This document shows, in pieces, positions 55,101 to 63,076 of a stretch of 64,000 bases of DNA. Below the pieces are notes generated by a model. It saw only the letters and a program-made list of their open reading frames with translations, made no database searches and had not been told where the DNA came from. Position numbers and translations under genes: made by a program. Source of the DNA: Apodemus sylvaticus (taxonomy: Eukaryota; Chordata; Mammalia; Rodentia; Muridae); contig NC_067473.1 of the NCBI RefSeq assembly GCF_947179515.1, forward strand, positions 100,343,782-100,407,781, given 5' to 3'. Every line of letters begins with the position of its first letter. The stretch's first letter is position 1.

Positions 55101-57463
55101 CGTGAACTACACTTACTATAACTTTGTTTTGTTTTGTTTTGTTTTTTTGAGACAGGGTTTCGCTGTATAGCCCTGACTGTTCTGGAACTCACTCTGTAGA
55201 CCAGGCTGGCCTCAAACTCCGAAATCCACCTGCCTCTGCCTCCCAAGAGCTGGATCACAGGCATGTGCCACCAAGGCCCAGCCACTTACCACAACTTCAC
55301 AAATTCTTTTTGTGAAGTTCCCTACATCCCTTACCAGGATAAAAGTCCCTGAGGCTACAGACCACATCTGCATACTCAGAACAATGCCTCAGAAAAAACA
55401 TCAAAGTAAATGAAACAAAATTACACCCCCAGCTGGGCATGGTGGAATCTGCTTTAATCTCAACACTCAGGAGGCAGAGGCAGGAAGATGAGCCTATACA
55501 CCAGTCAGCCAAGGCAACAGTGAAATCCTGTCTCAAACCATTACACTACAGAACAACACTTGGTCAGCTCCATCCCTGAGCCTGGCTCCCTCCCTCAGGG
55601 AAACCATCCATCCTCCCTTCAGCACAAAGCTGAAGTGCACATTCTCAGGAACCCAGAAGACCTGACAGCAGCTAAGACGCAGCTGTGATGTACCTGGAAA
55701 GATGTGGGGATGCAGATGAGGTCCAGATTCTCTTGCTTCACTCTTTCAGCTGTGGAGACAAGAGTCACACTGATATTGATCCATTCCCCACAATTGATTT
55801 TCTTGTCAAACGTGCATTTCTCAAATCCAACCAAAGGGGAAAGGCCTATCTCCCACTGACAGCTGCCTCTGTGGACACTAGAGGGTCTGGTAGGCAAGAA
55901 TGACCATGGGAAAAGCCATTTCAACCAGACTGCTGCTGTATGTCTGCAATTTGCTAAGAGCTGTGTATACAACCTTTTTAATCCAGATAGCCCAAGAGAT
56001 AAGTTATGACTATCACCCCTTCTTTGCACATGAGGTTTCTCTATGTGGCCCTAGCTGTCTTAGAACTCTTTAGACCAGGCTGGCCTTGAATTCAGATTCA
56101 GGTTGGAATTAAAGGTGTGGGCCACCACAGCCCTTCTGACAGTGACTCTCAATCTTAGCTACAATCCTACACTGCCTTTCTCTGAGTCACTGACAAGTCA
56201 CAGAGCTAACTAGTGGCTGGAATGTAGTCCTTAGTGGTCTTTCTTCCCTTTTCTTTTTCTTTTTTTTTGGGGGGGGCGGGGGAAGGTTGGAGTTTGGGGG
56301 TTCAGAACAGGGTTTCTCTATGTGGCCCTAGCTGTCTTAGAACTCTTTAGACCAGGCTGGCCTTGAATTCAGATTCAGGTTGGAATTAAAGGTGTGGGCC
56401 ACCACAGCCCTTCTGACAGTGACTCTCAATCTTAGCTACAATCCTACACTGCCTTTCCAGGAAAACATCAGAACTTCACTTTGCATTTATTAAGAAATAA
56501 AAGAATCTATAGTCCCCAGAGATGATTAAAGGTAGGAAGAGGTATATATTAATTTTAAATTTTAAAATTTTAGGAAAATTTTAGTCTTAAAAACTGTCCT
56601 CTTAAAATGTCAAATCAAGTCTGTCTCTTGGAAGGTTTAGATATTACTCCAGCGAATCCACAGTAATTCCTGTGACCTAAAATTCTCCATGCATGAGGTT
56701 AAGGTAGCTAAGTACTGGACACTAAATCTCCCGTCAGTCAAGGTCCCTGTAACACAGCCACTTCCTGATCACAAAAGGAACCTGGGTTTTGCCTCCCAGG
56801 CCCTGACCCTTGGCACCTGCCAAAGATGGGCATTTGGGCAAGCCTCTCCCAGGCTTTGTTTTCACCAGCAGAGATCAGGGCTGTGGAACCTGTTGAGCAG
56901 CCACCAGAGCTGATAATGCCTGAGCCTTTCCTAAGTACAGAGAGGACCCAATCAAAGTGAAGTCAACACCTACAAAAACCAGCCACCAACTGCAGGAACC
57001 TCATCCTTGTCCTGTCATAGACAGGACACTGTGACCTCAATTTGTTTGTCTGAGAAACACACAGGCTTCAGAGGAAACCTGAGACCAATACAGAAACCCT
57101 GATGGGTGTACACCATCACATCTGCTGGGGCCTCACCTAAGTCAATTTCTCCCCTCTAGCTATACACAATAAACACGGGCATTGTCTCCCCAAAATCAGC
57201 TACAGAGAACCAAAAATTCCTCTTTCCTAAGAACGAAAACACTCAACTAAGCTCAGATGAACAACACACTCTTCCCATCTCTACAAGGCTCAGTGGGAAC
57301 TAAGACAAACGCCACACCTGAGCCCATTCCCTCCCTTCCTCCCCCTCCTACTCCCATGAACACACAAGAAACTCCCAGCACAGTCTGAGAATGAGAACAT
57401 ACCTATTCGCTGCACAGCATGGACAATTGTAGAACCACTTCCAATTCCCAGCACTTGGTTATT
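39242..57463 (-). CDS. Rpia: Ribose-5-phosphate isomerase A, exons 2-9 (partial; exon 1 outside)
   Basis: Rpia interconverts ribose 5-phosphate and ribulose 5-phosphate in the cytosolic non-oxidative pentose phosphate pathway. Eight coding exons, 57403-57463 to 39242-39336, join in frame to 215 codons with AG acceptors and GT donors at every border. The protein carries the phosphate-binding GIGSGSTIVHAVQRI, the catalytic IDGADEVDAELNLIKGGG and [16 protein letters not shown] (Asp, Lys and Glu of the RpiA active site), then IPIEVIPMAYVPVSRA and [12 protein letters not shown]. It ends [20 protein letters not shown]...REKPF. Numbering assumes nine exons as in human. The N-terminal exon and CpG-type promoter lie past 64000. 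No break is seen. The protein stops after KPF, whereas I remember a final Cys in human. Confidence 0.97.
40468..40650 (-). mobile_element. B2 SINE, reverse orientation
   Basis: AAAGATTTATTTATTTTATG, GCACACTGTAGCTGTCTTCAG, TGGGAATTGAACTCAGGACCTC and the ACCATTAGCCACCTC head complement. Confidence 0.92.
40676..40845 (+). mobile_element. B2/B3 SINE
   Basis: GGGGCTGGAGAGATAGATCAC, CAAGTTCAAATCCCAGCAGCCAC and an A-rich tail. Confidence 0.88.
42009..42145 (+). mobile_element. B1 SINE
   Basis: CAGGCAGTGGTGGAACAAGCACACCTTTAATC to CCTTGTCTCAAAAG; diverged. Confidence 0.8.
42175..42290 (-). mobile_element. Degenerate B1-type SINE, reverse orientation
   Basis: GAGGTTTCATGTAGCCCAGGTTGGCCTCAAATTC, then CCTGCCTCTACCTCC. 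Confidence 0.6.
42828..43012 (+). mobile_element. B2/B3 SINE
   Basis: GGACTGGAGAGATGGCTCAG, CCCAAGTTCAACCCTGAGCACCC, CAGATGCCCTCTTCTGG. Confidence 0.85.
43732..43831 (-). CDS. Rpia: Rpia exon 8
   Basis: 100 bp, phase 0 at its start. It reads [20 protein letters not shown] then KWSEVNTAIKMTP, with one base left for exon 9. Acceptor CTAG, donor GTAAGC. Confidence 0.97.
44085..44240 (+). mobile_element. B1 SINE
   Basis: A near full-length B1 between similar AAAAAGGGNGAAAGG sequences (about 44069 and 44239), a likely target-site duplication. Confidence 0.9.
44570..44690 (+). mobile_element. Old B1 SINE
   Basis: AACCAGGCGTGGTGGCTTC, AATCCCATCACTTGGCAGGAGGCAGGAAGATC, CTACATAGCAAGTTCAAGGC. Confidence 0.7.
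44950..45012. repeat. (CCA)n / (CCT)n trinucleotide repeat
   Basis: About 14 CAC units followed by CTC units, inside an Rpia intron. Confidence 0.95.
45068..45155 (+). mobile_element. ID SINE
   Basis: GCGGGGGATGTAGCTTAGTGG, ACTTGCCTAGCATTTCC and an A tail at 45144-45155. Confidence 0.8.
45385..45510 (+). mobile_element. B1 SINE
   Basis: AGCTGGGGCAATGGTGAGACTTGC, AAGGAGGCAGAGGCAAGCGG, GAGGCCAGCCTGGTCTACAGAG. Confidence 0.75.
45705..46003. repeat. Perfect 150-bp tandem duplication
   Basis: Two head-to-tail copies (about 45705-45854 and 45855-46003), starting CCATAGTTTTTCCTATTTGG and ending CTTTCTGCCTCCCAGA. I compared them base by base and see no difference. It is intronic and not coding. 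Confidence 0.95.
46106..46150. repeat. (CA)n microsatellite
   Basis: About 22 CA units, 85 bp from Rpia exon 7 on the donor side. Confidence 0.95.
46235..46376 (-). CDS. Rpia: Rpia exon 7
   Basis: 142 bp. It encodes KDSKNLGDRWHKGIPIEVIP then MAYVPVSRAVTQKFGGEVEL and RMAVNKA. Acceptor is T-rich with CCAG, donor GTAAGT. Confidence 0.97.
47059..47127 (-). CDS. Rpia: Rpia exon 6
   Basis: 69 bp. It encodes [20 protein letters not shown] then DF. The Glu of QEK is the general base/acid of RpiA enzymes. The donor GTACTG lacks the usual G at +5, so it is a weak site. Confidence 0.97.
47903..47967 (-). CDS. Rpia: Rpia exon 5
   Basis: 65 bp, phase 0 at its start. It encodes IDLAIDGADEVDAELNLIKG, holding the conserved active-site Asp residues and the Lys of the KGGGG loop. 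Donor GTGAGT. Confidence 0.97.
48820..48879 (-). CDS. Rpia: Rpia exon 4
   Basis: 60 bp, exactly 20 codons: ARQLILQYGLTLSDLDQHPE. On the - strand the acceptor GTCCTCTAG is preceded by a run of 28 T (48916-48889), an unusually long homopolymer as polypyrimidine tract. Donor GTGAGA. Confidence 0.97.
48889..48916. repeat. Poly(A) tract, 28 bases, at the exon 4 acceptor
   Basis: An uninterrupted A run on the + strand, read as T28 upstream of the exon 4 AG on the Rpia strand. Confidence 0.95.
49170..49340 (+). mobile_element. B4-like SINE (B1-like and ID-like parts)
   Basis: GTTTGGGAGGCTGAGATACAC and TCGTCTCAAAAG, then GGGAATGGAGCTCCGTGGTACAGCATTCTCCTAGC. Confidence 0.6.
49600..49810 (+). mobile_element. 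L1 3' end
   Basis: GGGAAACCATCAGGG, GGTGGGATAGGGGG, GGGAAACCGGAAAGGGGATAATATCTGAAATGTAAATAAATAAAAT and an A-rich tail are typical of rodent L1 3' UTRs. The 5' limit is uncertain and may reach 49350. Confidence 0.85.
51795..52176 (+). mobile_element. Solo LTR (class II/ERVK-like) inside the L1
   Basis: It starts TGTGGAGAGC, ends CTTGGTCA and has TATAAAAGC (about 52057) and AATAAAGG (about 52079), so it is a 382-bp LTR layout. The flanks AATTAA (51789-51794) and AGTTAA (52177-52182) resemble a 6-bp target-site duplication with one change. No internal viral genes are present. The family name is not resolved. Confidence 0.75.
52196..52392 (+). mobile_element. B2 SINE inside the L1
   Basis: A B2 body (ACTGGACAGATGGCTCAGCGG to AAATAAATC) between AAATGGGACCTCA and AAATGGGATCTCA, a 13-bp target-site duplication with one difference. 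Confidence 0.92.
53008..53160 (+). mobile_element. B1 SINE inside the L1
   Basis: AGGGGCAGGGGTGGCAAACGCCTTTAATCCC to CCCTGTCTCAGAC. Confidence 0.92.
54097..54263 (+). mobile_element. B1 SINE
   Basis: ACCGGCAGCGGCGGTGCAAGCC to CCCTGTCTCG with an A-rich tail. AAAAGAAAATGTA occurs on both sides (about 54083 and 54266). Confidence 0.92.
54264..55122. other. Intronic stretch without a gene
   Basis: It holds a G run (54769-54781) and no assignable repeat. Parts near 54700-54830 have the look of an old interspersed repeat. Confidence 0.45.
55123..55282 (-). mobile_element. B1 SINE, reverse orientation
   Basis: A (GTTTT)n tail complement, then GAGACAGGGTTTCGCTGTATAGCCC to GGCATGTGCCACC. Confidence 0.93.
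55431..55540 (+). mobile_element. B1 SINE, shortened
   Basis: AGCTGGGCATGGTGGAATC, CAACACTCAGGAGGCAGAGGCAGGAAGATGAG, ATCCTGTCTCAAACC; the middle is deleted. Confidence 0.8.
55694..55749 (-). CDS. Rpia: Rpia exon 3
   Basis: 56 bp. It encodes (A)ERVKQENLDLICIPTSFQ. Acceptor CACAG. The donor GTACAT is weak at +5. Confidence 0.97.
56034..56180 (-). repeat. 147-bp direct duplication, copy 1 (with reverse B1 fragment)
   Basis: It runs from GGTTTCTCTATGTGGCCC to CCTACACTGCCTTTC and includes B1-derived AGACCAGGCTGGCCTTGAATTC and unique flanking DNA. It is identical to 56311-56457, 277 bp away. Confidence 0.93.
56311..56457 (-). repeat. 147-bp direct duplication, copy 2
   Basis: Identical to 56034-56180, including the non-B1 part (TTCTGACAGTGACTCTCAATC). 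A separate SINE insertion therefore cannot explain it. Confidence 0.93.
57403..57463 (-). CDS. Rpia: Rpia exon 2
   Basis: 61 bp, phase 0 at its start. It encodes NNQVLGIGSGSTIVHAVQRI, the phosphate-binding loop (GSGST), plus one base of the next Ala codon. Acceptor TTTTTTGGCAG, donor GTATGT. Confidence 0.97.
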
Positions 57464-57807
57464 CTGCCAAAAAAGGGACGGAAAAGCAAAATTCATTACT
57501 CCAGTAGTTTTACTCTCTTGGTCTAGACTTTTATAGCACTGAAGTCACGAACAACAGTTCACAGCACTTGTGCAAGCCGGTACTGGTGCCTACTTTACAG
57601 ACCTGCAACCTCTGAACCTTTATCCTGCTAGCCCACAGACTGCCCTCCTCTTTCCTTTCTGACCCTAATACCATCCCCATTCACCATTCCTCCATGGACA
57701 CACCCCAAATGAATAACTGCTGGCTCAAGTATTTACACCATATAACAACCCCACAGTAACTGAAGCTGCCCTTACAAAAATGGCCTGCAAATAAGAGTTA
57801 AAGATTT

Positions 57808-58010
57808 CCGGAAAGTGGTGGCACACGCCTTTACCCAGCACTTGGGAGGCAGAGGCAGGTGGATTTTCTGAGTTTGAGGCCAGCCTGGCCTACAGAGTGG
57901 CCAAAATTTCCTCTTTCCTAAGAACGAAAACACTCAACTAAGCTCAGATGAACCAGGATGGCCAGGGCTACATAGGGAGACCCTGTATTGAAAAACAACA
58001 AAAAAAAAAA
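57808..58010 (+). mobile_element. B1 SINE interrupted by a templated insertion
   Basis: B1 runs from AAAGTGGTGGCACACGCC to GCCTGGCCTACAGAGTGG. It breaks at about 57900 and resumes at CAGGATGGCCAGGGCTACATAGG (57954) to CCCTGTATTG plus a tail. The inserted 57901-57953 copies intron 2 DNA at about 57210-57262 with one mismatch. Confidence 0.92.
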
Positions 58011-58842
58011 GTGAAAGATTCTGGCCAATGGAAGGGAGGGAGGGAGGGAGGAACAGTGAGTAGTACTGTGCTGGGGTGGGAAAACAGCCTGGGTAAGCAT
58101 GGAAAGCTGGGTGCTCAGGCTTTGTTCTCACACAAGCTCAACTCTCAGAACACAGGAGACTGCCATCTTCACAACTGTAACTCAAGAGAGCTCAGGGGTC
58201 ATCATGCCTTCCCCACCCCAACCCCCAGAACTGTGCCCAGGTCAGCAAAAGAACAGGGTAGGGGGAAGGGTAGGAAGTGACTTCAGAAGTACCTCTTCCT
58301 TCTATCCAGCTAACACACCAAGGGGCCCTACTTTTCATGGGAAGAGAAAGAAAGCTTAGGAAGTCTTCATGTGCAGAGCATTTCCATAGCAAAGATCTGG
58401 GCTGGACTGCTGTGTTAGGTCCAGCCTCGCCCCAGAATGCAAACGCAATGGTGAAAAGGCCAAAAAGGATTTTACTCAATGTAGCTACACTAAGAAGACA
58501 CAAACCAAGCATCAGGTCATCCCCAGGGCACTGATGTGAGCTTTGATTTTTTTTCTAGGAGGGAGGGGGCAAGAGAGACACATGATTAAGCAATGCTGGC
58601 CAAACTGCTCTATTTGATCACTATCACAGTTAAGATGTCTGCTTCAAAGACATCCTTATTACCAGAGGAAAAGCAGCATAAAATGACTGCTCCTACTTAG
58701 GGGTGACTTCATCACACAGCAATATGTCCCTAGCTTCCAACACTAAGCCTGCCATCCTAACAAAGAGAAGATACCTATGGCCAGATGTTAGGACCACAAA
58801 GAAAAACCAAAACAGAACACTATCCATCAAAACCAGTATGGA

Positions 58843-59004
58843 GCTGGGCGGTGGTGGCGCACGCCTTTAATCCCAGCACTTGGGAAGCAGAGGCAGGTGG
58901 ATTTCTGAATTGAGACCAGCCAGGTCTACAGAGTGAGTTCCAGGACAGCCAGGGCTATACAGAGAAACCCTGCCACCAACTGCAGGAACCTCATCCTTAT
59001 CCTT
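58843..59004 (+). mobile_element. B1 SINE with a foreign 3' end
   Basis: A B1 (GAGCTGGGCGGTGGTGGCGCACGCC to AGAGAAACCCTG) whose tail is replaced at 58972-59003 by 32 bp found at 56982-57013 (one mismatch). AAAACCAGTATGGAGCT and AAAACCAGTACGGAGCT lie on the two sides (about 58828 and 59018) like a target-site duplication. Confidence 0.88.
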
Positions 59005-59122
59005 GGGGGGCAGGGACAAAACCAGTACGGAGCTTGGCTCCTAAACACCCTACTTCATTCAGCCTGTGGCAAAACCACCACCAACAGAGCAGCAGCTAAC
59101 ACAGAACTCTGCCTAGAATAGG

Positions 59123-59333
59123 AGTTCTCAGCCTGTGGGTCTCAACTCCTTTGGGGGACAAATGACCCTGTCACAGGGATCACAAATCAGATATACTGTA
59201 TATCAGATATTTACAGTTCATAATAGTAACAAAGTTACAGTTATGAAGTAGCAATGAAAATAATTTTATGGTTAGGGGTCACCACAACATGAGGAACTAT
59301 ATTAATGGGTCACAGCATTAGGAATGTTGAGAA
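59123..59333. mobile_element. URR1-like hAT (Charlie) non-autonomous DNA transposon
   Basis: GAGTTCTCAGCCTGTGGGTC at one end and AGGAATGTTGAGAAAC at the other are imperfect inverted ends. Internal GTTATGAAGTAGCAATG and ATAATTTTATGGTTAGGGGTC match the copy at 10322. Confidence 0.88.
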
Positions 59334-59397
59334 ACAATGGCCTAGAAGACCCACACTTACCTTCCACCAAGAAGTTATATCAAGAGGACCTACGTAT

Positions 59398-59597
59398 CTT
59401 TTTTTTTTTTTTTTGGTTTTTTTTGGTTTTTTTTGTTTTTGTTTTTGTTTTTCTGAGACAGGGTTTCTCTGTAACCCTGGCTGTCCTGGAACTCACTCTG
59501 TAGTCCAGGCTGGCCTCAAATGCCTCGAACTCAGAAATCCCCCTGCCTCTGCCTCCCAAGTGCTGGGATTAAAGGCGTGCAACACCACCGCCCGGAC
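59398..59597 (-). mobile_element. B1 SINE, reverse, with target-site duplication
   Basis: A T-rich tail complement and a full B1 complement to CACCACCGCCCGG, flanked by GACCTACGTATCTT and GACCTACATATCTT (one difference). There is a small internal duplication (CTCAAATGCCTCGAACTCAG). Confidence 0.94.
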
Positions 59598-60860
59598 CTA
59601 CATATCTTAATAAGCCAAATTTCACAACCACCCCTGACCTACAAATCCAATAGCTCACTTGACAGATGCATGCAACAGTGAAAGAAAAAAGCTTAAGACT
59701 TTGAAGTAAGCCAAAGATTAATAGGTTCCTTCAATAGAATTGTAGCACCTGCCTGTATTATGCAATCCTACAATAATGTGTACAATTTTGCAGCTCTGTA
59801 GAAGCTGACCTCAACCCGTAGAAAACTGTTAGCATATCTTGTACATAAAATTTAATTCACTGTGTTCTATGAGATGCAACTTGTCATTACCCTACATTCA
59901 TTATACAATAAATTCTAGCCTTTAAAAACTCATTTCATTTTATTCACATGACATTAATTTATAGAGTTGAATAAAAGTATTGATATAAGAACAGTTAATG
60001 TTCTTATGTTACTTTAGAAAGAAAATCATCTTTTAACCCTACAGACCACACATACAACCCCACTCTAAACAATTCAAGGAGTTAGATTGCTGAAAGAACA
60101 CTGTTTCTTAAATTTCTTAGAGTAGGACAACTATTAGCAACTGGCTTGGCAAGGGAAAGGCTATTGTGAAACTTTCTTGTAGGAGGAAGAAACTAAGCTA
60201 CAGCTAAGCCAAAACATCTCATCCCGACAACACAAACCCACAGTAATGTGCAGGTGTAGGCCCCACAGCTCTAGGGCCCACATCCCCACGCCTCACTTTG
60301 TCCTTCTCAAAATGACACTACATCTAAAACTAAAAGACAGAAAGAATTACCAACAAGTGCAAAGAATTTAGAAACACAAACAAATCAAATCCTAATGCCA
60401 ATACACTTAACACACTAAAAGTGTTTCTAGCTGGGCCTCTCCTACGTGTAGACTTTGCCCACCATTTTCTGTGGGCTTTTGTGGCGGTCAGGGGGCTCTT
60501 TTCAGATAATTGCATAAGGAAGTTCACAAGGCAGCGTTAAAGGCACTTCAAATTAATGGTAGCGCTGTACAAGCTGTGGGGTTTTTAAACCAGGGACAGA
60601 GGGAAATTCTACTTGTGAAAGGAAATCCTCACTTAAGCTTTAGAAAGTCACAGGCACGGAAACCCAGGAGCTTAAGGCGGTCATCCTTGGCCAGCCCAGC
60701 CTCTGTCAGGGCCTGCAGTCTTGCCTGTTCACCAAGTAGCTGGGTTGTCTACACATGTCGGACGCTTGACAGTACCATGGTGGGCAAAGTTCTTGCCTGC
60801 CTTCACTATTCTATCAGCAGCAGCTCCTGGGATAATAGTTTCTCTGTTGAATTTCTGTAG

Positions 60861-61012
60861 AAGTGGGCAGTGGTGGCAAACACCTATAATCCCAGCACTT
60901 GGGAGGCAGGTGGATTTCTGAGTTCGAGGCCAGCCTGGTCTACAGAGTGAGTTCGAGGACAGCCAGGGCTATCCAGAGAAACCCTTTCTCCAAGAAAAAA
61001 AAAAAAAAAAGA
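60861..61012 (+). mobile_element. B1 SINE with internal deletion
   Basis: AGTGGGCAGTGGTGGCAAAC to CCCTTTCTCC and an A tail. The GAGGCAGAGGCAGGTGG block is shortened to GAGGCAGGTGG. Confidence 0.92.
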
Positions 61013-61219
61013 ATCCCTTAGAGATAGACTCCTCAATGCTGACAGCAAACAGGCGCCACCCTTATTTGCACCAGCAAACGGGTAAAACAGGTAGAAGACA
61101 GAGGGTTCTGGAGACTAAGACACAGTAGGATTTCTTTTCCTGGGTAGACACAACCTACAACAGGTGGCTGCAGGAGAGGGATGAGCACTAGGAAGTGAGG
61201 GGACTCAATGTCTTGTGTT

Positions 61220-61368
61220 GTTTGCTTGTTTATTGAAATAGAGAGTCTCACTGGGTACTCCTGGCTGCCCTGGAGCTATGCAGACCAGGATGGCCTCAAA
61301 CACAGAGATCTGCGGGCTTCTGCTATCAAGTGATGGGATTAAAGGTGTACACCACACCCAGCAATTTG
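61220..61368 (-). mobile_element. Old B1 SINE, reverse orientation
   Basis: GAGAGTCTCACTGGGTACTCCTGGC, GCAGACCAGGATGGCCTCAAAC, GGGATTAAAGGTGTACACCAC. Confidence 0.8.
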
Positions 61369-61432
61369 TGTTTTAAACCAGGTAGAAGTCATCACACCCA
61401 GCAATTACATGTGTTTTAATCTCGTAGAAGCC
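61353..61432. repeat. Two-copy, about 40-bp tandem repeat
   Basis: CACACCCAGCAATT...GTGTTTTAA...GTAGAAG occurs twice, starting at 61353 and 61393, with a few base changes. Confidence 0.8.
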
Positions 61433-62089
61433 CAGATTAACTTATTCTTCCAAACTCACCAAATAAACCAAGAGGCTCAGCCTACCAGAGCCAATTTTAC
61501 AGATTTCACCTGCCAGGTTGCCATCAAGAAGGCAGTGTGCCTAAGTCATCAGCTGCCCCACGAACTCAAAATGCAAGGGATCCAAGTAAGGTAAAGGAAC
61601 CTAACAAAATATTTAAAACAGCTGAGTATCGAGATGGGAAGTATCCAAATAATGGTGAGCACCTCAACTTCTTAAAGCTTAGGTAACCTGCCCCTCACAT
61701 TTGACCTGAGGCCGAATCTGGTTACCAGACTCCTCATCAGCCCATGTCAGTCCCAGCAGTCAAGTAACACACGGGGGAACTTAGTACATCAGACAGGCTC
61801 TATGCTAGAAGACGAATTGCAGGGTCTGCCAGATCCTGCCATCTTGAAACAAAATGACAGACCCAGAAGTGACTGCCCTAGCCAAAGCCAAAGTGGTGAA
61901 ACACTGCCTGCAAACTGGTCCAACAGCTGACAGCCCTTCTAAAAGGCAGTGCTAAACAGCATGCCATCAAGTCCAACGGGATAATCTCATGAATCTACGA
62001 GAGTGGCTTTGACGGGCTAAGGCTCTTGGTGTATTTGGTGAGTTTGGAATAGTCAAAACAGGCTTCTACCAGATTAAAAACACAAAAAT

Positions 62090-62415
62090 CGCCAAGTATG
62101 GTGATGCGCCCCTTTAATCCCAGCATTAGAAAGGCAGAGGCAGGCAGATCTCTGTAAGTTTGAAGCCAGCCTGGTCTACATAGTGAATTCCTGGGCAGTC
62201 AGGAATACCTAGTAAGACTCTGTCTCAAAAAACAAAATACTAGCCGGGCGGTGGTGGCGCACGCCTGTAATCCCAGCACTCTGGGAGGCAGAGGCAGGCG
62301 GATTTCTGAGTTCAAGGCCAGCCTGATCTACAGAGTGAGTTCCAGGACAGCCAGGGCTACAAAGAGAAACCCTGTCTCGAAAAGCAAACAAAAAAAAACA
62401 AACAAAAAAAATACT
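62090..62415 (+). mobile_element. Two adjacent B1 SINEs
   Basis: A diverged B1 (62090-62238, CCAAGTATGGTGATGCGCCCC) is followed directly by a young B1 (62242-62415, TAGCCGGGCGGTGGTGGCGC) with an A-rich tail. Confidence 0.92.
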
Positions 62416-62904
62416 ACTAATACTATTAATACTGTCTGCCCGCTAGTTTCCTTGAGCTAAGCTAGTCTTAAAGGCCAGGCTCCACAGAGAGCAAAGAACG
62501 AAGCGACAAAGCATGATGATAGCACAGCTGTGCACCGTAACCCATCTGAGGTAACTACACTTTTAGAATCAGGCAGGTCTAGACCTGGTGACAAAGAGTC
62601 AACTGAGAATTCAGAGTTCTCCATCTACCCTGAAGTAGAAATAGTCAGAGTGGAATAGCGGGCTGAGGAGACTGGAAACCCCACACTCAGAAAGCCTAGG
62701 AAGGGGCCACCAAAACCCACAACCTCCATATCAGTGTTCCCACTCCACACAGCTCACTGAGCACTGCCTAAGCAGCTCACTGTACCCAGTGCTGAATGTA
62801 TAGATAACGTTACCTCTCCTCCCACAGCTCACAGGGAGTTGGGCAAGAGAAACGCAGAGGACTAGAACATAGGTCAAGCTCAAGTGTCTGGGAGTCATAA
62901 TCAG

Positions 62905-63058
62905 AGGAGGCTGAGTGTGTCACATACCTATAATGCCAGCCCTTGGGAGGCAGAATCAAGAGGATACAGCTGAGGAGCGGTGATGCACACCTTTAATCCC
63001 AGCACTCAGAGGATACAGAAGAGGTAGATTTCAAAGCCAGCATAGTCCACATATCAAG
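62905..63058 (+). mobile_element. B1-derived fragments in tandem
   Basis: GGCTGAGTGTGTCACATACCTATAATGCCAGC and then GAGCGGTGATGCACACCTTTAATCCCAGCACTC are two B1 heads. AGAGGATACAG occurs between and after them. Confidence 0.7.
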
Positions 63059-63076
63059 TTCCTCTCTTGATATGTG
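63048..63076. repeat. Perfect 11-bp inverted repeat with 7-base loop
   Basis: CACATATCAAG, TTCCTCT, CTTGATATGTG. It sits at the 3' edge of the B1-derived fragments. Confidence 0.95.

Larger units (their letters stand above)
48880..55693 (-). other. Rpia: Rpia intron 3
   Basis: A 6.8-kb intron dominated by retroelements: a B4-like SINE, an L1 3' end, a second L1 with a solo LTR, a B2 and a B1 inserted in it, and three further B1 copies. Unique parts (about 49850-50330 and 53500-54090) show no gene. Confidence 0.85.
55750..57402 (-). other. Rpia: Rpia intron 2
   Basis: A 1.65-kb intron with two identical 147-bp copies containing a reverse B1 fragment (56034-56180 and 56311-56457) and the two source sequences of short copies found in intron 1 (56982-57013 and about 57210-57262). 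The rest is unique. Confidence 0.85.

Noticed and set aside
61874..61980. ATG-started frame reading MTDPEVTALAKAKVVKHC
   Set aside because: It stops within about 30 codons, and I recognise no family. It could be a fragment of an old retropseudogene, but I cannot support it.
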